This document shows positions 48,399-63,431 of a stretch of DNA of 64,000 bases, one piece after another. The notes under the pieces are model-generated. The model worked only from the letters and a program-made list of their open reading frames with translations, made no database searches and was not told the origin of the DNA. Within the stretch, counting starts at the first letter, position 1; every line of letters starts with the position of its first letter. This DNA comes from Byssochlamys sp. IMV 00236. Taxonomy: Eukaryota > Ascomycota > Eurotiomycetes > Eurotiales > Thermoascaceae. The stretch spans positions 1 to 64,000 of the forward strand of contig MSJH02000792.1 in NCBI GenBank assembly GCA_001931875.2, read 5' to 3'. The position numbers and the translations under genes were made by a program.

Positions 48399-51300
48399 CT
48401 CATCATGTATGCAGCTTGTTCAATGATAAGAATAGGTAATAATAATAGTCAGCGTGAAACCGTCGACAGGAGAAGGGAACGATGACGATGACCCTGGTGG
48501 GCCTGAGGACGACGTCAGGTGCCCACCAGCCACAGTCCGCATGGGTCTTTGAGGTTCTCCGGAGCCTCAGGCCTCAGGCCTCCAGGCGGCTCAGCTGTCA
48601 AGCCACCCCACGGGATCTGTGGCTGGTGGACCGAGCTCAACCAGGTTTAGCTCCCGAGAAACCCCGGAATCATCCGACCACGGAAGTGCCGAACGGGCCA
48701 AAACACCCCGCTGAGCCAGATAAGAAAGGACCCCGTGCCCTCTCAAGACGCTCTGGTTATCACCATGGGACGACGCTACTCTCCTCCATGGGAACTATCT
48801 ATCAGGAGTACGGAGTAGTCTACTCTCCGTACAACCACTAGATAATAATAATAGCGAGCACGTTCAAGATCATCAGTGGTCTGTGCTTCTTCTGAGCATG
48901 TCATTGTCCCGTCCTCCCCACGGTGACCGGTCGCACTGGTTGTTGGTGTGTCATTGGAATCATCTGGCATCTGCATGCTTGAGAATCACCTTCCTCTAAA
49001 AGTCTTGACAACAGCCACGGAAACATCTGGAAGAAAAGAAAGCTGCCATGTCAAGAATCATGACCCTTCAACAAATCTGCATCATCATCATCATCTGTGG
49101 CAAAAAGGGACAACAAGAAATCTCATCGCGATCGACCGATCTTCAAAGCATCAAACCCCCAGTGTCTCCAAAGCAGGAAAGAAAAAAACAAAAAATGTCC
49201 GTGCCATGACGCAGAAGGGATTGAGATCCAGTATATCCATCCCCGTGGGATAACGGCTTCGTCGGTTCTCAGGGAGACTCAAGGAGACTACTGTCAAACA
49301 ACGCTGGTCTGTTCAGTGGTGAAGCGAACCGCGTCGAACCCCGTGCCCTCGCAGAGTCACTAATTACTCTTTTCTCTCTCGTGCAGGAGCCGGTCCCGAC
49401 GACGGACTCGTAGATCGTGTCTTTAGCTCACCATATCAGGATCGTATCGCATAATAGTCGGTAAAAAAAAAATCTTTTTGCGTGAGATGCATGCAGCGCC
49501 CGGTTCTGCAGCACTATGTACTAGTAGAGTACCATATGCCTCCTACGAGCCAACCTGACCAAGCCAAAGGCGAAAAAGTTTCAGATGTCGCCTGCAATAC
49601 CTATCCAATCGAGTCGAGGGACTGTCCTTTTTGACTCCTTTCGAGGATAGGACGGTCACTTATGGTCGACAGATCGTGCTGCACTCTATCGTCAAGTGCC
49701 GGTCCGAGCTCCACGGGGCGAAAAGAAGCGTCAAATCATAGCGCCCCCTAGCCAACACGCATGGATCGTTTTTTGATGATTTTGGTACTAGCGATCGCAG
49801 CTACTACTGCTAGTCACTTGGCGAAAGTCATTGAAGCTATGAACACGACGCGGATCGCTTTTTTCTCTCTGCGCTCCCTGGAGAGGACGGGGCGATCGCT
49901 CAGAGATGCGAGGCCTGGTTATCACTACTACTATCAGGGTACTGGGGGATTCTTTCTTCTTTTTTCTTTTATCTTTTCCCCATAGACCATCTGGTAGAAT
50001 GTGCTGGTATGTTGTGTAGAGCTTCAGATGGCGTCATGTCTAGGTAGTGCAACGATCAGGATGCGGCCATGATAGGCACGCGGTAGCCGCCTCTAAAACA
50101 AAATAATAATAACTACTCGGTACTCCACCGAGGTCCAAAAAGGAAATCGAAAGAGAGCAAGAGTAGTTATACTGCAAACGTAGCTTGGAGAGTACGATGC
50201 CGCCCGATTTGTGCCGATGAGCAAAAAATAGGTGATACGATAAATGTTCCGAGCCACCGTATGTCAGTTATCTCTATAGTCGCGGCTCCACTCACTCCAC
50301 AGCACTTATCTCGCAGTAGTCTTAGGATAAATAATAATAATTCACAGGATCGATGGTGCATTATTCTTGCCAACGCTCGCATTGATACTGTTGCCCATGC
50401 CGGGCTTTATAACATGTTGTCTGATTGGTGTGCAGGTTTCATTGCGAACGTTGATCCCCTTGGTCCCTTTCCACGCTGAGGATAGGCAGTGGAGACTCCC
50501 AGTCACAGATCTCCGAGACCCGCTCGCTGACTGCTCCTCCACTCCAATATGGAGATCAAATCGTGCTTGGATAGAAGTCCTCGTGGCTCAAACGGTCATG
50601 TGTGCCATAACGCGACTATTGTTGTTTATTAAGATTTGAGAATATCCGTGCCAGAGCGGCATCGGTAAAGTGATAGATACCACGGAGTACTACCACGGCA
50701 GCACCTCTGCCACCTCAACTTTACTATGATGTAGATGCCGAGCTACACCGCTCTCTGCGTGGAAGCGAGCAATCACCGTCCAGAAGGAACAGCGCTTGGA
50801 GGGACCCCAAGAGGTATCCCTCGCAGAATGCAGCGAACGTCGATCAGACTTTCGGAATGGAGGGGTAACATAACGCGCAATGTTCAGAGATAATCAATCG
50901 GCTACGTCGCTTCTCTGCAGTATGCCGTCAAGCTCCTGCGCGTCAGTAGTTTGATGCGGCGAAAAAAAATTATAAAAATTTAGTTAGTAGGGAGGTGTTT
51001 GATAAGCCGTAGGATGCACCCGCCATCGTCGTCTGCATATAGGCTGTTCCTTTATCGTCTTCGCGCGGCTGATCGTTGGTTGATCTCTGTAGTGGCGAAG
51101 CACTCAACTTGTTGACACTTGGCGCACTCATCCATCACCCGCGCGGCGGGGTCTCTTCGTTCGAGGGTGTCCCGACATGACGCCAGCTCGTACCGTAAAA
51201 AGCAACAGAGAGGGCAGGATGACCAGGAATGTGGTGGGATGCGCAGAGCGGTGTGGTGGACGGAGGGCTGCTGGAAGAGCGCAATGAGATCAGCTTGTCC

Positions 51301-51895
51301 CCAGGATTGCGACCTCATCCATGGGTCACTTGATGATGCTGGACTCCTGGAGAAACGTGAGCCAGCTCCATCCAGCTCCATCGTGGGGAAATGCGAACAG
51401 AAGGAATGTCAGCACGGGCTGGTCATTGTCGCAACAGGAGGCGAATGGGAGCCGCCAGCTGGTCTGAGATGAACACCACAGCACCGCATGAGGCTGTTGC
51501 CGCTGTTCACAAACTTCCGCAGCGGCATGTAGAGATGGCGGACGAGTCATTGTAATTCGTCCTCCAGCTGTTATTATTTTCTACTCCGTGCTCATACTGG
51601 GAATCGCCCAGCGCGCTATGTGCTGCATCGCACTGGTGCACCATCGGTTCGCAATGTTATAAGCCAAGAGCAGTACCGCGACTACTCGACGCCGGTCGGC
51701 TGCCCGTCGTGGTCCCGGAGCAGTTTTCTATCAGTAGTGTGGCTGCGGTGACAGACGCTGGTGGCCGGTTCAGGAGATTGCGAGGTTGAGCTTCGGGATC
51801 AGCTCGTCCAGTGTCGCGCGACGGACCAATGAGTTGCAGCAACAGGTAGACGCCGGCTGATATCCAACGGACGAAGTAGGGGGTTTGAGGAGGGG

Positions 51896-51942
51896 CATCC
51901 AAAGCCATCCAAAGCCATCCAAAGCATCCAAAGCATCCAAAG
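51896..51942. repeat. CATCCAAAG(C) minisatellite, five units
   Basis: Five head-to-tail copies: two of 10 nt (CATCCAAAGC) followed by three of 9 nt (CATCCAAAG). Non-coding as far as I can tell. Confidence 0.93.
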
Positions 51943-52452
51943 CTGCCGGCGAAAGCTAGACTCGCCAGTAGTTCAACTCGCACGGGACGCCCTCGGGGAG
52001 CTAAGCGGCCCCTCCACCGGTCGCCCTCCAGCAGAACTCACTAGGCGGCCGTACTAAGTAGATCCCAGGAATAATAACAACATCGTTCCTCCGTCCCTGC
52101 AGCGGGTTCCCTATCGCTGCTGCTGCTGCTTCTATTAGAGTGAAACACTCTGGTCTTCTCCTGCATATCCTCACTGTCTTTCTTGTTGTGCTACTTCCTC
52201 CCCTTCGTCTTCAATCTTCATCTTCAGCTTCGCCCTCCAGGCAGCGACCCCTTTCGCATCACGACGAACTACTTTTCTTGCCCGGTTTCGCAGGCGTCCT
52301 CCGGTGATTCGACGCCCAAGCCACCGCGAGCCACCCGGTCATCAGGAATATTCTCTTCAGGATCTGTCCAGGCGACACGTACACGGGTTCTTCCTTGTCA
52401 TTTCTGTCCCCGTGGACCTCTTCCAAACGACGCATCCGTATAAGTATCGCAG

Positions 52453-52610
52453 GTAATACTCCCCGCTATCGTTTGACTCGTTCACTGTCAAGACCACCCC
52501 TCACGGTGTTTGGGTGGGGGATCTTCTGGGAAATACAAGGAAAAAAAAAAGGGGGAGGAAGAAACAATAGTCAAGTCAGACTGCTAAATATCTCTCCGTT
52601 CGTGTTACAG
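52453..52610 (+). other. predicted 5' UTR intron of the LRR gene
   Basis: A GGTAATACT donor, a CTGCTAAAT branch-like site and a pyrimidine-rich GTTACAG acceptor define a 158-nt intron upstream of the coding start. This is inferred from splice signals only. Confidence 0.4.
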
Positions 52611-52656
52611 ATCGCGTCGTCGCATTCGATCTTCCTTTCTCGAGGTGTCAGCAAAA

Positions 52657-52680
52657 ATGTCGATACCTGTTATCGCTTGA
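52657..52680 (+). promoter_or_regulatory. upstream ORF (7 codons) before the LRR gene
   Basis: AAAAATG context followed by MSIPVIA and TGA, ending 58 nt before the main ATG at 52739. A strong start context suggests it could dampen translation of the main frame. Confidence 0.45.
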
Positions 52681-52738
52681 GCGCCCTTCTTCGGAGTTCT
52701 CCTGACCCGCTGGCTTCGTTGGTGAAACGGACGTCGTG

Positions 52739-55242
52739 ATGGAGAAACTAAACACTGAAGATGGACAGCTCTTCATCAAGGTCCGTCCAGACGATCCTTC
52801 CATTCCCTCGCATCTTGCGTTGTTCTCTTGTCTGCACGGATAACAGATCTAATCTCCTTTCTACGGCTACAGAATCTCGCCAGCTTCGTACGAACTCATG
52901 AGAAGGCTTTGGCCAATGCACTGCAGCTGAGGCGTCAGTCATCGACCAAAAATGGACAGGCTTCCCGTTCGTTGGCGACATCTCCGTCCACTTCAAGTGG
53001 TTCCTTTTCCTCCTCTACCCTGGCCACGGCATTGTCCATTGGAGCATTGGGCTTTGTCTCCCATAGTATAAAGCCGGCCAAGTTGACCCTCACTCCACAC
53101 CACCTTTTCTACCTTCTCTCCCGTTTCGAGGATCTCGGGATCCCCGTGGGCCCTATGAGTGTCAGACTGGAGAACATACATTCTGACACCTCAGCCTCCT
53201 ATGTCTCCTTCCTAAACAAGCCCCAACGGTCCAAAGGCGATAGAGACTCGATCCACTCAGTATCAAGTGTCCGTAGTGTCATGTCTGGTATGAGTGCCCT
53301 ATGGTCGTCATTTGGACTGGGCTCCAAAGATTCTTCCAAGTCTGAAAAAGCCAAGGCGGCCCTGGAGGCTGACTTGAAGTATCTCTACTCTGCTTTTACT
53401 AAGATCCCATGCCTGCGTCTGGCGCCAGACCACCGGGCCCGCCTCATCCGTGGTTATGAGGAGTTTCCCTTTGACACCGCCGTGCCTCTCCATTCCTTCA
53501 AGAACCTAAGCTCCTTAGAGATTATTGATATAGATTTCCGGTCTTTCTACGGTTGGGATCGGATCTCCGAGCAACTGCGCACTCTGACGGTGAAACGGGC
53601 CAACCTGGACGACCCAGCAGATCTCCTGACAGGCATCGTCCTCGATGATATCGATAAGCGACGAAGACGTTCCTCCAAGGCCCAACCGTCGCCGGCGCTC
53701 GGATGGTCCAGCAGTGCTAATCCCCAGCCTGTTCATAGATCGGAAACGTCGAAGTCGGCTTCAGCCCCTGGTTCCCCCACCCCCGACACGGGCTTTGGCA
53801 CGAGCACCAGTCCCCAAGCAACCCCCATGATCCGAGGCGCATCTGACGGTATAAGGGGCCATACTCGCACCGGTAGCATCTCGCCAACCCGCCCGCAGAC
53901 TTCGAAGCATGTGGGATACCGCCATTCTCGTGGGACTTCCTCGAAGATTAGAAGGTCCGGTTCTGGTAGCTCAAACTCGAGCGAGGCATCGACTGGATAT
54001 CGAAACACTAGTTCATCGAACTTGTCGGCCGGCTTCCTCCCGCCCTCAAAATGGAGATTCCTCCGTCATCTCAGTCTGGCGGACAACTCCCTCATGTCCA
54101 TCAGTGCGACTAGCCTGGCCCCGGTGGCTAACACGCTCCACTCGCTGGATCTTTCTTCCAACCTCTTTACTGAGGTTCCTGACAGTCTGGCTTCTCTAGC
54201 CTCTTTGAGAGCACTCAATCTTTCCAACTGCATGATCGCCTCCCTTCACTCCCTGTCTAAAACTCCGCTCCCTGCCATTACTGCCCTGAACCTTCGTGGA
54301 AACCGCCTTCAATCTCTTGCCGGCATTGAAAGACTCTTGTCTCTAGAAAGATTGGACCTCCGTGACAACCAGCTGTCAGACCCCACGGAACTTGCCAGAC
54401 TGACTGGTCTGCCTGAAATACGGGAGATTTGGGTGTCTGGCAACCCGTTCACGAAGACGCATTCTGGTTACCGGGTGACCATATTCAACCTCTTCCGCAG
54501 AACACCGGGGTATTCCGAAGACGTCATCATCGATGCCACGGGCCCTGGCTATACGGAAAGGAAACAACTTGTGGAGCGTGCAGCCGAACCAGAAGGAGCT
54601 CCTGTTGTACGACCGGCATTCCAAGGCGAACATGTGGCCGTGACCAGGCCCGCTCCGACGGTCGTTCAAACCCTACAGAAACAGGAGACTAAAAGTCGAG
54701 CAGAGTCCAATCCACTGCAAAGAGTTGGCTCTGGTCGTCGGCGGAAAGGTCAGCGGCGTCGAGTGGATCTTACCGGCGAACAATCTCACCCAGCTAGAGA
54801 TCTCGGTAGTACAGACGGTGTTGACCTTGTCACCAGACAAAGTCCAAACATGACTGATCCATTTATTGATATCCCTCGTGATGAGGGTTCACGGAAGACA
54901 GTGCCCAATTCCAGTCATTCGATCCAGGATTCTCTGAAGCGACCTATCCAAACTCCCGATTCGCCCACACGCGACGCAAAAGGCGGTCATCCACTCCTGC
55001 CCATTGTCCATGATATGGACCTGAACGTGGATGGAGATGCCTACCGACAGAGGTTGGAGGCTCTTAAGCAGGAGATTGGGAGTGGCTGGCTTGCCGTGTT
55101 GGGAGACGAATCCTGGGACCCGAAGGATGTCCGCGTGCCTCGTACTGGCTCCAGTCTCAACAGCTCACCGGTTTTACAGCCCGGTAGCGCTGTGAGAGCA
55201 GGAAGCCAGGTGATGGTTAGCGGAGGACGTGCTCTAGGCTAA
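52739..55242 (+). CDS. leucine-rich repeat protein, STK11IP/LIP1-like
   Basis: Predicted 803-aa protein from two exons; the intron is 52781-52872. The 42-nt first exon (MEKLNTEDGQLFIK) joins in frame to NLASFVRTHEKALANALQLR. An N-terminal conserved region (about 65-270, including LTLTPHHLFYLLSRFEDLGI) resembles the LKB1-interacting protein family. A Ser/Pro/Thr-rich linker follows (about 280-400). LRRs occupy about 405-545 (LRHLSLADNSL, LHSLDLSSNLF, LRALNLSNCMI, ITALNLRGNRL, LERLDLRDNQL) and end in a cap-like REIWVSGNPFTKTHSGYR. The remainder is charged and probably disordered. No enzymatic domain is visible, so it is probably a scaffold. The LRR call is firm and the family assignment tentative. 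Confidence 0.82.
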
Positions 55243-57921
55243 CATGCCTTGAATGTCTAAACTGCGTGATCATTGTGAAGCGCTTTCTTCATTTCTCACC
55301 TCCGAGTCCTGAGGTAAATATGCCTTGGGAGTCGAAGATTTGACCGCTTAAAATACCCCTTTTATCTTTTTTTCTCTATTCTTTGGGTGGTCGACCATGC
55401 ACGATTGGCTTTTGTGCAAAATTGCATCCGGACCGGGGCCGTTTTTGGAAAAAAAAATATCCTTTCAGAAAAAGATGTCTGACACGGTGGCTATGTCTTT
55501 CAACCCTCGATTTACGGCATTTACACGAATCTTCTCTCCTCGCCGCAGTATGCCTGACGTTTTCTGTATCATTTCATCTGCATGTCAAGAGGCGTTATCC
55601 CGGATTTTTCAGATATCAGTGGGTGGTGTGTTGTTATGATTTTTGTATGTCCCTTTCCCCTCCTGTTGTCTTTGTTTTTGCCGTCGAGTCTACTACATTC
55701 TACGGGGTATCGTTCACGATATCTGCCTTCCTCTTAGACCTGCTTACTTGTACGATATCCGACTCGAGACGGTTGGCGTTGGGATTTTCGCGTTAGACGC
55801 CTTTTTGATTCTCTGCCCTTGCCTGGTGCTTCTGATTCCGCGTTCAGCCCGTTTATAATGATTCTCCGTCCCTGCCACAGCATTTCGGGTTTTCTCGCCA
55901 GTTAAGTTCTTCCGCGATGTCCCCTGTGTATATGCTTTCGATATTGAAGCCCAGACTACGTACGAGCTGGGCGGTAATGTATGAGCAATGAGAATTTTGA
56001 TGAACTTTTGAGACTACCCGGGTAGAGTTCCGGCCGTAAGATCTGCTGTAGGTACACCCGAGTACACGCGATTTCGGTCCGCCGGCGCGTCGAGGCTCAT
56101 GAGATCCAGTCGATGAGAGAGGCTGTCTGGATAGAGTGGGAAAGTTTCCTGCAACTACTGATGTAGGGCTCCGTTTTGGGCTTGTTTTGGAGAAAGCCTC
56201 CGAGGGAGGGGTCTGAGGCCAAGCTGGCGCCGTTCTGGGGCGATTACCAGACCGTTCCTGAGGGGGTTTATCGCGCGTCCAGCCCTGCTGCCGACCCAAC
56301 GAGGGGCGAGGAATATCTGGAAGAGGAGAATCTAGAGCTTCAGAGTGGCCAGGGCAGCATGGTGCTAGCGTGTTGCTTACCGCCGCACGGTTGAGGCAGA
56401 AGGGGACTATGAGAGTAGAGAAGAAGAGTAATATTACATGAGGAACAGGATCGAGGATTTCAGGTATTATTGTGAAGAGGAAGAACTAGAGAAGGGAGAG
56501 AAGGGAGGGGATGATTGATTGATGGATGGATTGATTGATGTGCGACAGTGGGACACGCAGGAGAGGAAAACGGGTAACTTACGGGACGCGGCGGGATCGG
56601 ATGGGCAAGAGTGGAAAGGGTTTCTTTAAATAAATAAAAACGAAAAGGTCTCGATCAGAGAGTCGTTGCGTTGTCGACAGTGAAGTTTGGTCATAATAAT
56701 AATAATTCGTGGGTTCTTTGTAACATGCTCGAGTTATTCAATATTATTTAACTAATGATAATAATAATATAATAATAAATAATATCATAATAATATTATG
56801 ACCGTCAAATTCCTTGCTGCTGCTGCATTCCCAGCGGGAGCTTGAACTAGTTCATTAATTAATTACCTTCTCTGCTGTTTTTCTCTCTCTCTCCCACAAC
56901 TCTCTCGGCAACCGTTCACTTTGAAACCCCGTACCACCACCGCCCCGGGGCCTTTCACTTCTCACCACCATCGAACAACATCTCATCCTGCCCTCTTCCT
57001 GCAGAACCTGTTGGTCTTCCCCCCCTCCCTCCTCATCCAGCAATCGAGCATCGAATCTTCCTGCTGCCAGTGTCTCGTCGTCGTCAGCCTGCCTTCGGTG
57101 GTCTCAGATCCCTTTGGCCCTAAAAAATTAAGGATCCCCTTGATTCTCGCCCAACAAATCCCCTTTCCCCGCCACCGCGCTCTGCAAGCTTGAGCATTCT
57201 CTTCAACCCTCACAACACCGTTCATCCAGAGCAACAGCAGACACCCGTCCGCCATCTCCCTTGTCGCGTCCATCGCCGGTCCATCCCACGAGTCTTCAGG
57301 GACTCTCAGGCGCCGTTTTCCAGCTCCCACCTTTTTCTCAGGTTTCGGCCCGCTTGTGCATCAGAGGCGTCATCCAAACCTGCGGGAGCCGCATCACCCC
57401 CATCGCCATCTCGCACCGGCCACCAACCCGTCCGTTACTGGGTGCTACACCTCTTCGTCCTCTGGCATTCGTGCCAGAGCTTGGATTCTGAGGCCGTTGG
57501 GCCTGTCCCTCTTTGTCGGATCTTTTTTTTGCGGCAGGAGATCTTGGGAATCGTGTGAGATCTTCACCGCATCCCTATCTTGGTCGCGTCCACGGCGCGT
57601 CGAGATTTTTTTCTTTTTTTCTTTTTTTTTTTTTCTCTCCGGCGCAACGCTTCATGATGAGCTGGATTTTTGTGTCCTAATTACTGATTTTTTATCGTGA
57701 TCTCTGCAGAGTCTTTTATAGATTGTGTCTTTAGTTCCTCGACAGAAAAAAAAGCGACACTACCGAGCCCTCCGGAAGCCTGACTTCCGCCTTCGTTCTC
57801 CCCCCCCCNNNNNNNNNNNNNNNNNNNNCCCCCCCCCTCCTCTCTCTTCGTCCATTTGCGACAACCTTTCTTTCCCGCTATCCTCTCTTGTTGAGTCGCT
57901 TTTGATTCGAGGCAGCAAGCC
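55243..57921. other. intergenic region and long bimG leader
   Basis: About 2.7 kb without a supportable gene. From about 56860 it is strongly pyrimidine-rich with a long T run near 57607-57640, and it is broken by an assembly gap at 57809-57828. The last part is probably the 5' leader of the PP1 gene. Confidence 0.55.
57809..57828. other. 20-N assembly gap within a C homopolymer
   Basis: Twenty undetermined bases flanked on both sides by runs of C. It is a sequencing or assembly gap in the leader of the PP1 gene and does not affect the coding region. Confidence 0.98.
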
Positions 57922-59173
<1,252 letters not shown>

Positions 59174-61406
59174 AAAAGGAATCATACGAGCTTTTCCATG
59201 TACAGCAGGTTCGGGCGGAGATAAATACCATTTTTCGATGCAAACAACGCGACAGAGACCAAGACCATAGCGACGCCGAGGATCATTCTCGCCACCCAAT
59301 CCGCCGTCAATCCGTTTATCCAATCCACAACCCGTCGGAGCGAGAGAGAGTTTTACCACGCGTGCCACCGATATTTTCCCCAGGAGACTTTGCGCATATC
59401 TGAGCTGAGCTGAGCTGAACTGTTGATACTGTTCCGGAAGGTACCGTCTGCGTCCCGCAGGCCATTAATTCGTCTTTTTCTTTTCTTGTTGTCCCGAGTT
59501 CCTCTCGCGGGGGAAGGGGGAGCGGCGGACTGCGCATGTCTGTTTATCTCCGTTTACTTCAATATTCATGTCAAGTGTAACGCGAAATCTGCAACGACAA
59601 ATTCTTGTCTTCCAGAAACGCCGAGGGTTTGCTTCCTACTCACTTCGTTCCTTGATCAGAGCATGCAAAAAAAATTGCATACGTACTTAGAACCTGCCCG
59701 AATAATGCCCGGTAAAGTATGCATGTCATGACAGAGAATGTGCAATTCGAATGAGAGAGAAAGGGAAAAGCAGGAGCCGGACTACGTTCTGGCGGGAAGA
59801 GGAAGGTCTCTGCGGGATAACCCGGAGAGATGGAGATTATTCTTCAATGCAGTACTCTTTGGTTTGTTTGTTTCTTTTTTTTTTCCAACTCTGTACGGCT
59901 AATGATTGGGCTATATTCTTTCCATTCCTATGTGCGCGGATGAGGACCTGCATTGGTCGGATGATGCGGGATGTCTTAATTTCATACTCTTTGGGAGTCA
60001 AATACGGGAAGGGTGATAAACTGATAGGGCAATGGCAATGGCAATGGCAATGGAATCAGGTACATCCAGACGACAGATCGTCTTCTCTCTCTTCTCTTCC
60101 TATCCACATGTTAATCGAGACCTCTCTTTTCTTTTCTTTTGATCTTTTCATGTGTACCAACCAGTCTACTAGTTATCTGTTGGTCTGACTGAATATCTCA
60201 AATGGTGTTTTAAGTTTTTTATCTTTTGTGTCCTCGATTGTATTTCAGCCTCCTCTATGTCTTTGATAACAAATCCAGGTTCAGCATTTCTTAGTTAATT
60301 ATTATTATGAGGTCTGTTGTCTCATGTATTCTTTTTTTTTTTTTTCTGTGTAACAGGTGCGTTTTATCATTATCATTATCTTGTCCAGAGCAAAAAAACA
60401 GCAACACCAACGACAAACAAACATTATCTATCTACCACTTACTACTATTCACACATATTCCTTAATACATACACTCGATCCTTGAAGAAAGCCCGACGCG
60501 GTCGAAAGATAAAGCCAACAAACAGACAGATAAACAGACAAACAAACAAACAGACAAAAGCCACAATAGGGTAAAATGGACGGAATACAATACAATACAA
60601 TTGAATTAAATCAATTTGAACTAGACAGACAGGAGATAAAACCTATCTACCTACCTAGGAAAGCCAAGAAAAGCAAATCAAATTCATTAAATGAGAATCT
60701 GCATTTTTATCTTTTCTTTTCTTCTGATTTAAAATATATCTATCAATTGAGATAATAGATACTAGTTTAATTGGAAATGTAAACTAAAATAGAGAAGAAA
60801 TAACAATCTAGAACTAGAAAGACATAATCAGAATGAGCTAAGGAGGATTCCTACGATTAACGATACTATTAATCACTGCTAGTATAATACAATGGTTCAT
60901 TTTATACGCAAGAATGATCATGATTATAATCTACTTCATATATCGTGAATCATATAGCAAAAAAAAGCAATACCCACCCAGACAGAGTAGAGTAATATCA
61001 GACTTGCCGACGATTCTACGGATCCCCTAAAAAATAAGACTAAGCCAATCTACGAAAGGTCTGACTCAAGATAAATAACAGATATTAAACTCTTGACAAG
61101 CTATCAAAGTTGGGAAAAAAAGAAATCTGGAGCGCCAATTAAGCAAAAGGGATGAGGGAAGTCGGTATCGTAGTACCTATAAGCGCTTTGAGCGCCGGGG
61201 AGGGATGCAGGGGTGGCGGGAAGTTACATGGTGTTGGTAGTGATGGATGGTGATGGTGGGATTCATAGGAAGTGTGTCTTCAGGACCTCGTCAATTATTC
61301 AAGTGCTTTTGGCTGAACTCAAAGACTCAGATTGCGTGTCATATGCCATATCCTCCGGCGACCGAGGGATAAAAGGGTAGCAGCGGATATAACGGCGGCT
61401 GGGGCT
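59174..61406. other. convergent intergenic region
   Basis: About 2.2 kb of AT-rich DNA between bimG and sar1. It contains TGAGC repeats near 59401, four GGCAAT units near 60029-60052 and (CAGA/CAAA)n near 60525-60557. No gene seen. Confidence 0.6.
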
Positions 61407-62651
<1,245 letters not shown>

Positions 62652-63431
62652 GGTGGAATCGAGTACAAAAACTTCTGGAAGAACGAGCAGCAGAGGACGG
62701 GTCGGAATTGGACGAGGCGAAGGGAGTGAGATGGGTTTGTCTTGGTGGTGGTTCCGTTGTCGAGACCCCGGAACTTGTCCTGATCCCGATCGGGGCGCTG
62801 GCAGCTCGCTTGCCTTTCCTAGGCGAGCCTGACCGAGAGACCACGCGACTCCCCCAGTGGCAACCAAGGAATCACGATTTACTACCACAATGTCTACTGA
62901 ATACTACGACGATTCCCTTCATTGCGAGACGCCAAAGTTATCAGATGGAATCTTTTCAATTTCTCCTGCACTCCTTCGGTCGCTTAGCGGCCTATCTACA
63001 AAGCAAGAAAACCAGGGGGGGTATATGCTCCTGTCCCTGAACCGCCCGCGCATCAATCAGAATCACAAGAGAGAAAAGAACAACATCGTTACTCATAAAG
63101 CAAGTTCAAGTTAAAAAGTCTTCTTGATAACAAAGTATATAGCGACCGCCGCGCTTAAATGCAGACCAGATGAGCCTCCGTTGGTACAGGGATCTCGACA
63201 AACGAAACGTAGTTGACTGGGAACAACCAGGAGAGTCACGGAATGGAAGGTCATTTCGGGCACACACGGGTGCGGATTCTTTTCCATCAAGGAAGATAGA
63301 TCCCTTGTAAGGAAACGTAAAATATGTACAAGAATTGGGGGGTGGTCGAAGAGAGAAAGTAGAACAGAAGACTTCGAGAAGTTTAATAAAGTGTATATTC
63401 AGGGTAAACCCATGGAAAGAATTTTGGGGCT
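62652..63431. other. sar1 promoter and 3' flank of the last gene
   Basis: No gene seen. It holds the upstream region of sar1 and the 3' end of the minus-strand gene at 63432-63995. Confidence 0.55.

Larger units (their letters stand above)
48399..52738. other. 4.3-kb gene-free divergent region
   Basis: The longest gap in the window, between the patatin lipase and LRR genes. No coding gene, tRNA or rRNA could be supported. It holds a CATCCAAAG minisatellite (51896-51942), a short CTG run near 52116, two close TACGGAGTA/TACTCTCCGTA elements near 48810, and at its end a predicted 5' UTR intron and uORF of the LRR gene. Confidence 0.5.

Noticed and set aside
50028..50037. ATGGCGTCAT, an exact fit to the MetR/CYS3-type palindrome
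   Set aside because: It lies more than 14 kb from the sulfate permease and is not upstream of any sulfur gene; a single short match is expected by chance.
51052..51550. Overlapping open frames on both strands, one Cys-rich, between the patatin and LRR genes
   Set aside because: They overlap each other, lack a recognisable twin-Cys spacing or signal peptide, and have no supporting splice structure.
51657..51983. Repetitive GCFGCFG-type peptide on the minus strand
   Set aside because: It is simply the translation of the CATCCAAAG minisatellite.
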